A stretch of 8,150 nt of DNA from NCBI GenBank assembly GCA_902826505.1, contig CADEFG010000201.1, positions 1 to 8,150 on the forward strand. The letters are read 5' to 3'. The DNA is from an uncultured Acidobacteriota bacterium (GTDB lineage: Bacteria; Acidobacteriota; Blastocatellia; Pyrinomonadales; Pyrinomonadaceae). Both the position numbers and the translations under genes were made by a program. The notes below the pieces were generated by a model. The model was not told the origin of the DNA and searched no databases. It worked only from the letters and a program-made list of their open reading frames with translations. Within the stretch, counting starts at the first letter, position 1. The number at the start of each line of letters is the position of its first letter. Positions 1-5,525 of this stretch are shown in pieces.

Positions 1-9
1 CGCGCCGAC

Positions 10-1143
10 CTAGATCTGCACCATTTCGTCAACGACGTAATCCAAGGCTTCCGAGCAAGCGACCTTGTTGATCGAACTCTCGACCGCGTATTCTTCAATC
101 GAACGCAGTTTCTTTTCCTTATCGCCGCCGTCTTCGCCGATCAGCGCGTCGATCATTCCGACTGTGCGATACGTGATCGATTCGGAAACCCAGACGCGGA
201 TCGCCATTTCGGCGAGTTTGTGTTTCATCGCGCCGAAAGATGAGATCGGTTTGTTGAATTGCTGACGTTCGTTCGCATATCGAATCGCGTCGTGAAGTGC
301 GAGTTTCGCGCCGCCCGTCACGGATGCGCCGAGTTTGAAGCGCCCGACGTTCAAGATATTAAAGGCGATCTTCGCGCCGTCGCCGACTTCGCCGATCAGA
401 TTCGTTGCGGGAATCCGCGCATCCGACAGAATGAGCGGCGTCGTCGAAGAAGATTTGATGCCCATTTTATGTTCTTCCGCGCCGGGGCGGCAATTTTCCG
501 AACGCTCGACGACAAACGCCGAGAACTTCTGTTTTTCGCCGTCAACTTTCGCGAAAACTATATAAACATCGGCAAAACCGCCGTTCGAGATCCACATTTT
601 TTCGCCGTTCAAAATATATTCCGTGCCGTCTTCCGAAAGCCGCGCATTGCATTTTGCGCCGAGCGCATCGGAACCGGAACCGGCTTCGGATAAACAATAA
701 GCCGTCACGACCTCGCCCGAAACGATGCGCGGAATCCAGCTTTGTTTTAATTCTTCCGAACCGAAATAGAAAATCGGAAGCAGACCGATGGAAGTTTGCG
801 CGCCGAACGTCGTCCCGAAACCGCCGCCGCGTCCGACCGCTTCGGCGATGATCACGCCCGAAGTTTGATCGAGCGCCGAGCCGCCGTATTCTTCGGGAAT
901 ATTCGCGCCCAAAAGCCCGAGCTCACCGGCTTCGCGCACCAATCTTCGCGCCGTTTCCCAATCGTGCTTTTCCATCGCTTCGATTACGGGGCGAACCTCG
1001 TTGTCGACAAATTCGCGGATCGTTTCGCCGATCATTTTATGTTCGTCGGTAAAATCTTCGGGTGTAAAAATCTCCGCCGCCGTCGGGTTTTCGATCAAAA
1101 ACGCGCCGCCTTTGATAAAATCTTTTTCCATCTTTGCATCCAT
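10..1143 (-). CDS. fadE: FadE-like long-chain acyl-CoA dehydrogenase, apparently truncated by a stop at codon 378
   Basis: This is an FAD-dependent acyl-CoA dehydrogenase that would carry out the first oxidation step of fatty-acid beta-oxidation in the cytoplasm. The N-terminus (GGAFLIENPTAAEIFTPEDF, residues 12-31) and residues 148-160 (AYCLSEAGSGSDA) and 184-193 (WISNGGFADV) match the long FadE/VLCAD-like branch typified by B. subtilis FadE, which is about 590-600 residues. The frame ends with TAG at 10-12, immediately after DYVVDEMVQI. In family members that string is followed by a Gly-rich HGGYGY-like stretch and then the RIFEGTNEI segment carrying the catalytic Glu, so the visible protein would lack its catalytic base. 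The start at 1143 has AGAGG (1153-1157) 9 nt upstream. Only 9 bases remain beyond the stop, so nonsense mutation, frameshift or sequence error cannot be separated. The family call is secure; whether the gene is functional is open. Confidence 0.88.
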   Translation of the reverse strand: MDAKMEKDFIKGGAFLIENPTAAEIFTPEDFTDEHKMIGETIREFVDNEVRPVIEAMEKHDWETARRLVREAGELGLLGANIPEEYGGSALDQTSGVIIAEAVGRGGGFGTTFGAQTSIGLLPIFYFGSEELKQSWIPRIVSGEVVTAYCLSEAGSGSDALGAKCNARLSEDGTEYILNGEKMWISNGGFADVYIVFAKVDGEKQKFSAFVVERSENCRPGAEEHKMGIKSSSTTPLILSDARIPATNLIGEVGDGAKIAFNILNVGRFKLGASVTGGAKLALHDAIRYANERQQFNKPISSFGAMKHKLAEMAIRVWVSESITYRTVGMIDALIGEDGGDKEKKLRSIEEYAVESSINKVACSEALDYVVDEMVQI

Positions 1144-1184
1144 ATTTTTTTTCCTCTTTTTTATGATTCAGGTTTGTTGCGAGT

Positions 1185-1214
1185 ATTATAACTGAATGAA
1201 CATTCATTCAGCAA
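1185..1214 (-). promoter_or_regulatory. Probable sigma70-type promoter of fadE
   Basis: On the minus strand a perfect TATAAT (1185-1190) lies 42 nt upstream of the fadE start. A weak TTGCTG (1209-1214) sits 18 nt further upstream as a possible -35. The palindromic operator at 1193-1210 occupies almost exactly the spacer between them, a position that would block RNA polymerase binding. The -35 matches the consensus at only three positions, so the element rests mainly on the -10 box and its geometry. Confidence 0.6.
1193..1210. promoter_or_regulatory. FadR(YsiA)-like palindromic operator upstream of fadE
   Basis: The sequence TGAATGAACATTCATTCA is a perfect inverted repeat of 7-bp arms (TGAATGA/TCATTCA) around a 4-bp spacer, ACAT. 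The arms and the 7-4-7 spacing equal the published B. subtilis FadR (YsiA) box as I recall it (TGAATGA, four bases, TCATTCA). FadR is a TetR-family repressor released by long-chain acyl-CoA. The site lies between the -35 and -10 of a fatty-acid degradation gene, and a near-copy stands before the fadA leader at 4872-4889. The repressor gene itself is not in the window. Confidence 0.75.
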
Positions 1215-1243
1215 GAAAATTTAATTGTTTTCCTTGAGAAAAT

Positions 1244-1290
1244 CAAGATATTTCGAACAAATCCGTAAAAATTTTATCGAAAATATCTTG
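1244..1290 (-). terminator. Possible hairpin terminator after the NlpC/P60-like gene
   Basis: CAAGATATTTCGA (1244-1256) pairs with TCGAAAATATCTTG (1277-1290): 13 base pairs with one bulged base and a 20-nt loop. On the minus strand it begins 11 nt after the stop codon at 1301 and is followed by a short U run (ATTTTC). It separates that gene from the fadE promoter. The stem is AT-rich and the U tract modest, so termination is plausible but not certain. Confidence 0.5.
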
Positions 1291-1300
1291 CTTGGTGTTT

Positions 1301-1777
1301 TTAGAGCGGAAATTCGCCGTAAAACACACCGTAACCGGTTCCGGTATAATGCTGACCAAACTCCTCCGGTGTTTGTTTGATCACGTGGCGAAGCGCATTT
1401 TTATACTGCCAAACGTCCTGCTCGATAAATATACCGATATGTTTTCGGCGGACATTAGCCATCGTTTTCGCCGCCAGATCAACATTGCCCGTTTGAGTTG
1501 TAAAGATAAACCCGTTTCGCAAATCCGCCGGTTTGTCCGCCCACCGCCCGACGCGCCGGCAGCGCGGAAAAACTTCCTGAACTCTGATGTTCGAACTTAT
1601 ATCATGACTGCCGCTGCCGCTCATCCCAAAACAGGTTTGCCCGAAATTGAGCTGCGCGACATGACAAACAAAATGCGCGCAGTGATTATCGTTATCATTA
1701 TGATAGGCACAGCCGCAGATTTGCGAAATATGCTGGTCAACATAACCCTCCATTTCCGTCGCCGTCGGTATTCTCAT
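1301..1777 (-). CDS. Cys/His protein resembling the NlpC/P60-like superfamily
   Basis: This 158-residue protein is rich in Cys and His. The segment NHCAHFVCHV (31-40), followed by NFGQTCFGM (44-52), resembles a conserved hypothetical family with an N-C-A-H-[FY]-V motif. A later KHIGIFIEQDVWQY (112-125) looks like the His-bearing strand of NlpC/P60-like enzymes. Cys33 and His113 are therefore the candidate catalytic pair; this is inference from spacing and context. There is no signal peptide or membrane segment, so if it is a peptidoglycan or amide hydrolase it would need a non-Sec route or act inside the cell. The start at 1777 is well supported by AAGGAG 8 nt upstream. It stands alone, with 147 bp to the gene above and a probable terminator below. 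The substrate is unknown. Confidence 0.72.
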   Translation of the reverse strand: MRIPTATEMEGYVDQHISQICGCAYHNDNDNHCAHFVCHVAQLNFGQTCFGMSGSGSHDISSNIRVQEVFPRCRRVGRWADKPADLRNGFIFTTQTGNVDLAAKTMANVRRKHIGIFIEQDVWQYKNALRHVIKQTPEEFGQHYTGTGYGVFYGEFPL

Positions 1778-1924
1778 AACTTTATCTCCTTAAACTATTG
1801 GTAAATTTTTGAAAAATTTTCACAAATCTGACTTATTTGCGAAATAGTTTTTGCCAAAATTTAAAAAGAATACCGACCTTTGACGTTTTAAAAAATCAAT
1901 CCAGCCGCTCAAAAGACAGGTAAA

Positions 1925-2515
1925 TCATTTATTTCCAAATGAATTCCAATACTCTTTTCCGAGATCGATAAATTGTTCAAGACTGAAATCCGCGCCGTCG
2001 CTTCGTGAAGCCGTCAATGTTTTTCCGCGTAAGAAGACATCGAAATAAATATCATCAAACTTTTCGCCGTCAAGAAATCCGCCGAGTCTTAAAGTCGTTT
2101 CATCGTTTTTGGAAACATAGCTCGCGTCTCTGATTTGGAGCGGGTCAGTGGCAAGCGAAGTTTCAAATTCCGCCCAGCTGACAGATTCTGCGCGCCACTT
2201 AGCCCAATATTCTTTAACAAGTTTTACTTCTTCTTCCCGCGAAATATTTTCGGGCTTTTCAAATTTTCCGACCCAGCGAAAGTTACCGAGAGCTCTGACT
2301 GATGTAACTTCTTCAAGTTTAAGAAAGAAACTTATTGGATTTTCTTTATCTTTAACTAAATGCTCAACTTGAATTTCAAGCGTCACAAAGCGTTCAAGAA
2401 GATTTGAACGGCAGGAAATCAACTCTCCGTCGTGTAAACAACTCCACAGAGAAATTTCCTGCACATCTTCCGGCAAATAAATCCAATCGGCTTTTTGCGC
2501 TTCTTTCTCGCTCAT
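1925..2515 (-). CDS. Uncharacterised protein directly downstream of fadA
   Basis: I do not recognise a named family. The 196-residue protein has no signal peptide or transmembrane segment and is acidic, rich in Glu, Asp, Trp and Phe. The stretch SLWSCLHDGELISCRSNLLERFVTLEIQVEHL (22-53, quoted in part: CLHDGELISC at 26-35) looks like a conserved beta-rich motif, with a central LHDGEL and alternating hydrophobic residues. The start at 2515 lies 10 nt after the fadA stop. No Shine-Dalgarno sequence is visible (minus strand TTTTCCGTTA before ATG), so it probably depends on transcription and translational coupling from fadA. It is more AT-rich than fadA. Its place between fadA and fadE, where beta-oxidation genes would be expected to abut, suggests a later acquisition, but nothing points to a role in fatty-acid metabolism. 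Confidence 0.75.
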   Translation of the reverse strand: MSEKEAQKADWIYLPEDVQEISLWSCLHDGELISCRSNLLERFVTLEIQVEHLVKDKENPISFFLKLEEVTSVRALGNFRWVGKFEKPENISREEEVKLVKEYWAKWRAESVSWAEFETSLATDPLQIRDASYVSKNDETTLRLGGFLDGEKFDDIYFDVFLRGKTLTASRSDGADFSLEQFIDLGKEYWNSFGNK

Positions 2516-2525
2516 TAACGGAAAA

Positions 2526-3707
2526 CTAATCCAAACGCTCGAAAATTCCCGCTGCGCCCATGCCGCCGCCGACGCACATCGTGACCATTCCGTAGCGTCC
2601 GCCGGTTCGTTTTAGTTCCTGCAAAACGGTCGCCGTCAATTTCGCGCCGGTGCAGCCAAGCGGATGACCGAGCGCGACCGCGCCGCCGTTGACGTTGACT
2701 TTCGCGGGATTCATTTCGAGAACTTTCATGACCGAAAGACCTTGCGCGGCAAACGCTTCGTTGAGTTCGATGACGTCGATCTGGTCGAGCGTCAAACCCG
2801 CCATTTTCAGCGCTTTCGGAATCGCATAAACCGGACCGATGCCCATTTCTTCCGGCAAACAACCGGCGGTTGCAAACGAGACGAAACGCGCCAAAGGTTT
2901 TAAACCCAATTCGTTTGCCTTGTCCAGCGACATCACGACACACGCCGCCGCGCCGTCCGACATTTGCGAAGAATTCCCCGCCGTCACGGTTCCATTCACG
3001 TGAAAAACGGGTCTGAGTTTTGCAAAACCTTCGATATTTGCGTCGTAACGCACTCCTTCGTCCGTATCGAAAACGACTTCCTTGCGGCGCACGCGACCGT
3101 TTTCGTCGAGCTCGTCAACCAACACCGTAAACGCGACGATCTCATCTTTGAATCTCCCTTCCTTGATCGCCCCCGCCGCTTTCAGATGCGACTGCAAAGA
3201 AAATTCGTCCGCCTGTTCGCGGGTGATTTCATACTTTCGCGCCAGATTTTCGGCGGTCAAACCCATATTCAAATAATAATCGGGATAATTATCAACGATC
3301 TTCGGATTCGGGCGCACGACATTGCCGCCCATCGGGATCATCGACATCGTTTCAAGCCCGCCCGCGACGATGATTTCCGCGCCGCCCGTGCGAATCCGAT
3401 CCGCCGCGAGCGCGATCGTCTGGAGTCCCGACGAACAATAACGATTAACCGTCATCGCCGAAACTTCGACCGGCAAACCCGCTTCGATCGCCGAGGTGCG
3501 CGCCACGTTCATCCCTTGCTCGGCTTCGGGAAACGCGCAGCCCATAATCACGTCGTCGATCTCGCCGAGGTTCAAACCTTCAACGCGCGAAACCGCTTCC
3601 TTGATCGCCGCCGCACCCAGATCATCGGGACGCGTATTTTTCAAAGTCCCTTTCGGTGCTTTTCCGACAGCCGTCCGCACGGCTGAAACAATAACTGCTT
3701 CTTTCAT
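2526..3707 (-). CDS. fadA: 3-ketoacyl-CoA thiolase / acetyl-CoA acetyltransferase, FadA type
   Basis: This is a full-length 393-residue thiolase that cleaves 3-ketoacyl-CoA with CoA to acetyl-CoA and a shortened acyl-CoA, the last step of beta-oxidation. The acylated nucleophile is Cys91 in NRYCSSGLQ. NEAF (316-319), His348 in GGAVALGHPLGCTGAK and the general acid/base Cys378 in MVTMCVGGGMGAAGIFE are all present, so the enzyme should be active. PEAEQGMNVAR (60-70) and the overall length closely resemble B. subtilis FadA. The start at 3707 has AAGG (3716-3719) 8 nt upstream. That sequence lies just before the stop of the 95-aa gene, so fadA now seems to be the last-but-one gene of a transcript beginning near 4890. 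The first 38 coding bases are repeated with one mismatch at 4801-4838 next to a fatty-acid-type operator, which suggests that fadA has been separated from its original promoter. Confidence 0.95.
   Translation of the reverse strand: MKEAVIVSAVRTAVGKAPKGTLKNTRPDDLGAAAIKEAVSRVEGLNLGEIDDVIMGCAFPEAEQGMNVARTSAIEAGLPVEVSAMTVNRYCSSGLQTIALAADRIRTGGAEIIVAGGLETMSMIPMGGNVVRPNPKIVDNYPDYYLNMGLTAENLARKYEITREQADEFSLQSHLKAAGAIKEGRFKDEIVAFTVLVDELDENGRVRRKEVVFDTDEGVRYDANIEGFAKLRPVFHVNGTVTAGNSSQMSDGAAACVVMSLDKANELGLKPLARFVSFATAGCLPEEMGIGPVYAIPKALKMAGLTLDQIDVIELNEAFAAQGLSVMKVLEMNPAKVNVNGGAVALGHPLGCTGAKLTATVLQELKRTGGRYGMVTMCVGGGMGAAGIFERLD
3670..3707 (-). repeat. Direct repeat copy A: authentic fadA 5' end
   Basis: These 38 bp encode the first 12-13 residues of FadA (MKEAVIVSAVRTA). 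They recur in the same orientation at 4801-4838 with a single difference (fourth base of the repeat read from the ATG side, AAA versus AAG in codon 2). The copies are 1131 bp apart and bracket three small genes. Confidence 0.9.
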
Positions 3708-3719
3708 AATTTTTTCCTT

Positions 3720-4007
3720 TTATTCTGAATCTTCTTCCGTTATTACTGCATTTTCCCAAATATAATGAAATTCACATTTCTCCGTCGGCTTTAATGTTCT
3801 ACTCGCACGCCAACCATTTTCAGTTTTTGACAATCCGTTTCTAATCGAAGAATTATCAAACTGAGGAAAATTATTTGCCAAAATTTGTCCAGCCCTTTTA
3901 CCTGTCAAACTTTTATCCGAATCTTTTTTAATCCAAACTGTGCGAACTAACTTTGTTTCACCCTTCGCATTGTTTTCGTGAAAGATTTGAATTTTTACGC
4001 GCGACAT
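3720..4007 (-). CDS. Uncharacterised 95-aa protein in the inserted segment
   Basis: This 95-residue protein has no family I recognise. It begins MSRVKIQIFHENN, is basic and polar in its first half, and contains TGKRAGQILANNFPQF (35-50) and a Trp/Arg-containing GWRASRTLKP (65-74). There is no signal peptide or membrane segment; it may be a small alpha/beta nucleic-acid or protein-binding domain, but that is speculation. It starts 14 nt after the HNH stop, with an A/G-rich AAGAAAAG as a weak ribosome-binding site. Its stop codon abuts the Shine-Dalgarno sequence of fadA. Base composition is visibly more AT-rich than fadA, in line with acquisition from elsewhere. It probably travels with the two upstream genes, because all three lie between the duplicated fadA 5' ends. 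Confidence 0.68.
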   Translation of the reverse strand: MSRVKIQIFHENNAKGETKLVRTVWIKKDSDKSLTGKRAGQILANNFPQFDNSSIRNGLSKTENGWRASRTLKPTEKCEFHYIWENAVITEEDSE

Positions 4008-4021
4008 AATTTCTTTTCTTG

Positions 4022-4410
4022 TTAAATTTTCCTTTCCTCGATTCGCGCCGCGTTGTTAATTTGCAAAAGCCGAATCGTCGCTCTTGCGTTTGGCGTTAAG
4101 CCGGTAAAAGTTCCGTTTTCAATTCTGAAATGTTTGCTCCAAACGTCTGTTCGCGGATTGAAAAGCGGCACGATCGCGCCGGTTTCGCCGTCAATCGAAG
4201 CAATGTCACTTCCTTTGTATTTGTTGCAGACCGCGCACGACAAAGCCAGATTTTCTGCGACCGTTTCGCCGCCGTGTTTTTCCGCGATCACGTGGTCAAT
4301 CTGATGTTTCGCAAAACTGATTTCTTCATCGATCAAACAATATTCGCAAAGACCTTGCGCGCGTTCATAAATCAAATTTCTCAAAGCGGTTGAATGTATG
4401 TAACGCTCAT
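4022..4410 (-). CDS. HNH endonuclease with a disrupted or misread 5' end
   Basis: This is a small McrA-type HNH nuclease. Counting from the TTG at 4384, it has two zinc-binding pairs, CEYC (13-16) and CAVC (50-53), the His-containing IDHVIAEKHGG (29-39), Asn45 in the ENLALSC segment and NKYKGSDI after the second pair, then PLFNPR (73-78). This layout matches a known family often encoded beside a small partner gene. The start is the problem. The ATG at 4410 overlaps the upstream stop as ATGA and reads M-S-V-T-Y-I-Q-P-L before TGA at 4383-4381. The HNH frame continues upstream in register only as E-R-Y-I-H-S-T-A-L-R with no ATG, GTG or TTG before TTG 4384. One extra G near 4387-4390 would join the two frames into a family-like N-terminus (MSVTYIQPALRNLIYERAQG). 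It may be a sequencing error, a true frameshift, or initiation at TTG. Confidence 0.8.
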
Positions 4411-4757
4411 TTTTTCAACTGTTTTTTGGCTTTCGTCTTGGCGATGCGAACGAGATGCTCGACGAATTCATAACTCGCCCAGGTTTGCTCTTCCGCTTCG
4501 CTCAAACCTTCGCGCCGATTTTTTTCGAGCAGTTCAACAATCTTTTCCTGCATTTCCACCGACGGACGCAAAGCCAAAATTTCTCCAGGTGCGGGCAATC
4601 CGGCGAAAAATTCCAAAACATCGGCGACACTTTTATAACCGACCGAAGAGCTTGCTTCAAATTCGCGCAAGCCGAGTTCGAAAATTCTCGATAATTTTCC
4701 TTTGTGCGATTGCAGATTCGCGGCTAAGTTTTCAGGTAATTCAATTGTTACTTGCAT
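4407..4757 (-). CDS. Small partner protein of the HNH endonuclease, antitoxin-like N-terminus
   Basis: This 116-residue protein begins MQVTIELPENLAANL, the beta-strand plus helix pattern seen at the start of many ribbon-helix-helix-type or antitoxin-like proteins. It then has a Lys/Arg/Glu-rich helical tail with LRPSVEMQEKIVELLEKNR (63-81) and ASYEFVEHLVRIAKTKA (94-110). I recall proteins with this tail encoded directly before this HNH family, notably in cyanobacteria, so the pair seems to be a conserved two-gene unit. Its role (regulator, inhibitor or antitoxin) is not established. The start at 4757 has AGGTGA 6 nt upstream. The stop overlaps the ATG at 4410 (ATGA), the usual sign of translational coupling. 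It is the first gene after the truncated fadA leader and should be transcribed from that promoter. Confidence 0.75.
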   Translation of the reverse strand: MQVTIELPENLAANLQSHKGKLSRIFELGLREFEASSSVGYKSVADVLEFFAGLPAPGEILALRPSVEMQEKIVELLEKNRREGLSEAEEQTWASYEFVEHLVRIAKTKAKKQLKK

Positions 4758-4784
4758 AATTTTTCACCTAATATTTTATCATCT

Positions 4785-4838
4785 CTAAGCCTTCTCAATC
4801 GCCGTCCGCACGGCTGAAACAATAACTGCTTCCTTCAT
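4785..4838 (-). pseudogene. Truncated fadA 5' fragment, now a 17-codon leader ORF
   Basis: Read on the minus strand this gives MKEAVIVSAVRTAIEKA followed by TAG (4785-4787). The first 38 nt equal the start of fadA except for one base. The next four codons (ATT GAG AAG GCT) still resemble thiolase (VRTAIGKA in relatives; here VRTAVGKA in the intact copy) though their bases differ. It has a good ribosome-binding site, GGAG (4847-4850), 8 nt upstream, better placed than many in the window. It is most simply the original 5' tip of fadA left behind when the cargo genes were inserted. It could still be translated as a leader peptide, ending 27 nt before the 116-aa gene starts. Confidence 0.8.
4801..4838 (-). 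repeat. Direct repeat copy B: fadA 5' end beside the operator
   Basis: This is the second copy of the 38-bp fadA 5' sequence, 37 of 38 bases identical to 3670-3707 and in the same orientation. It is the copy that sits next to the ribosome-binding site, putative -10 and FadR-like operator. Confidence 0.9.
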
Positions 4839-4871
4839 TTTATTTTCTCCGTTTTGCTCACCCAAACAAAA

Positions 4872-4897
4872 TGAGTGAATGTTCATTCATTTTTATA
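4872..4897 (-). promoter_or_regulatory. FadR-like operator and -10 element of the original fadA promoter
   Basis: On the minus strand TGAATGAACATTCACTCA (4872-4889) is the same box as upstream of fadE: identical left arm, identical ACAT spacer, and one change in the right arm (TCACTCA for TCATTCA). A TATAAA (minus strand, 4892-4897) lies 2 bp upstream of it and could serve as the -10, placing the operator over the transcription start. No good -35 is visible. The site is 34 bp upstream of the fadA-like leader ATG at 4838. It implies that the 116-aa gene, the HNH gene, the 95-aa gene and fadA are all transcribed under fatty-acid control. Confidence 0.7.
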
Positions 4898-4974
4898 AGA
4901 TACATAAACAACACGATTTTTGCTAATAAATTTTGAATATTTCAACAAAATTATTTTCAACTATAAATTGAATA

Positions 4975-5508
4975 TCAACTTCCGCTTTCGGCTTTTTCTT
5001 TGATGAGCCGCAGCATTTCGGTTCTGATAATTCCGCTGAACGGCTCGACAACCGTCCAGTAAAGCGCAAAGCTTTTACGGCTGCCTTCGTCGAGACAGCG
5101 GATTCGCGTTTCGGTTTTGAGCCGCGTTTCGCCGTTTTTTTCGTCGAGTGAAAAATTCCAGACCGCTTTGGCAAAACCTTTTTCGTCAAATTCCTTGAAA
5201 TTTCCGGCGTCAACTTTTTGCAAGCTTCCGCCGATTGTCCAGAATTTTCCCGCGAGTCCGAGCAGAATTTCCTCTTTCGGCATTTCGCCCAAACGCGCAA
5301 AACCGTCGTTTGTGATATCGCACAAAGTCAAGTTCTGCGTCGGGCGCGACCAGCCGAGCCCGCGCAAGGCAAGAAGTCCCCAAATTAGCCACGAAGCGGA
5401 AAAGTCGGTCGAATCAACCGCCGCGAAAACCTTCTCGCGCGATGCACGAATGTTTGTTTCGTGCCGCTCGCTGAAATCGTAAACGGGTAAAAAATCATCA
5501 ATTAACAT
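4975..5508 (-). CDS. SRPBCC (START/Bet v1-like) family protein
   Basis: This 177-residue protein opens with LIDDFLPVYDFSERHETNIRA (2-22), the strand entry typical of polyketide-cyclase-like SRPBCC proteins. It then has REKVFAAVDSTDFS (24-37), a hydrophobic segment, SWLIWGLLALRGLGW (39-53), beta-rich middle strands (KAVWNFSLDEKNGETRLKTETRI, about 114-136) and a C-terminal helix, GIIRTEMLRLIKEKAE (159-174). That pattern of strands around a cavity closed by a long C-terminal helix suits binding of a hydrophobic ligand. No ligand or reaction can be inferred. The start ATG at 5508 has only a weak A/G-rich AAAGA upstream. The gene lies between a hairpin (5526-5586) and the operator region at 4872-4897, so it may be read through from ybaK or have its own promoter. 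Confidence 0.75.
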   Translation of the reverse strand: MLIDDFLPVYDFSERHETNIRASREKVFAAVDSTDFSASWLIWGLLALRGLGWSRPTQNLTLCDITNDGFARLGEMPKEEILLGLAGKFWTIGGSLQKVDAGNFKEFDEKGFAKAVWNFSLDEKNGETRLKTETRIRCLDEGSRKSFALYWTVVEPFSGIIRTEMLRLIKEKAESGS

Positions 5509-5525
5509 ATTTCTTTAAATTTTTA

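Noticed and set aside
259..693. Plus-strand 144-codon open frame opposite fadE
   Set aside because: It is antisense to a strongly conserved acyl-CoA dehydrogenase and its sequence has typical shadow composition.
1292..1804. Plus-strand 170-codon open frame longer than the minus-strand gene at 1301-1777
   Set aside because: The minus-strand frame has a strong AAGGAG site at correct spacing and family-like NCAHFV and HIGIFI motifs; the plus frame has neither.
1829..1857. Promoter for the 1301-1777 gene (TTGGCA as -35)
   Set aside because: The -35-like hexamer is good but nothing close to a -10 consensus occurs at 16-18 nt spacing, so I did not call it.
2515..2943. Minus-strand 142-codon open frame inside fadA
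   Set aside because: It lies in another frame over the conserved C-terminal half of an intact thiolase; its Arg-rich composition is that of a shadow frame of GC-rich coding sequence.
2964..3686. Plus-strand 240-codon open frame opposite fadA
   Set aside because: It is antisense to conserved thiolase coding sequence, is His/Arg-rich without recognisable motifs, and has no ribosome-binding site that stands out.
3670..4838. Classical IS element or composite transposon explaining the 38-bp direct repeats
   Set aside because: There is no transposase gene and no terminal inverted repeats at the borders; target-site duplications are usually far shorter than 38 bp.
4923..5300. Minus-strand 125-codon frame in the SRPBCC gene
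   Set aside because: It is out of frame with the SRPBCC-like protein and Lys/Ser/Arg-rich without motifs, so it is taken as a shadow although it extends past the gene's end.
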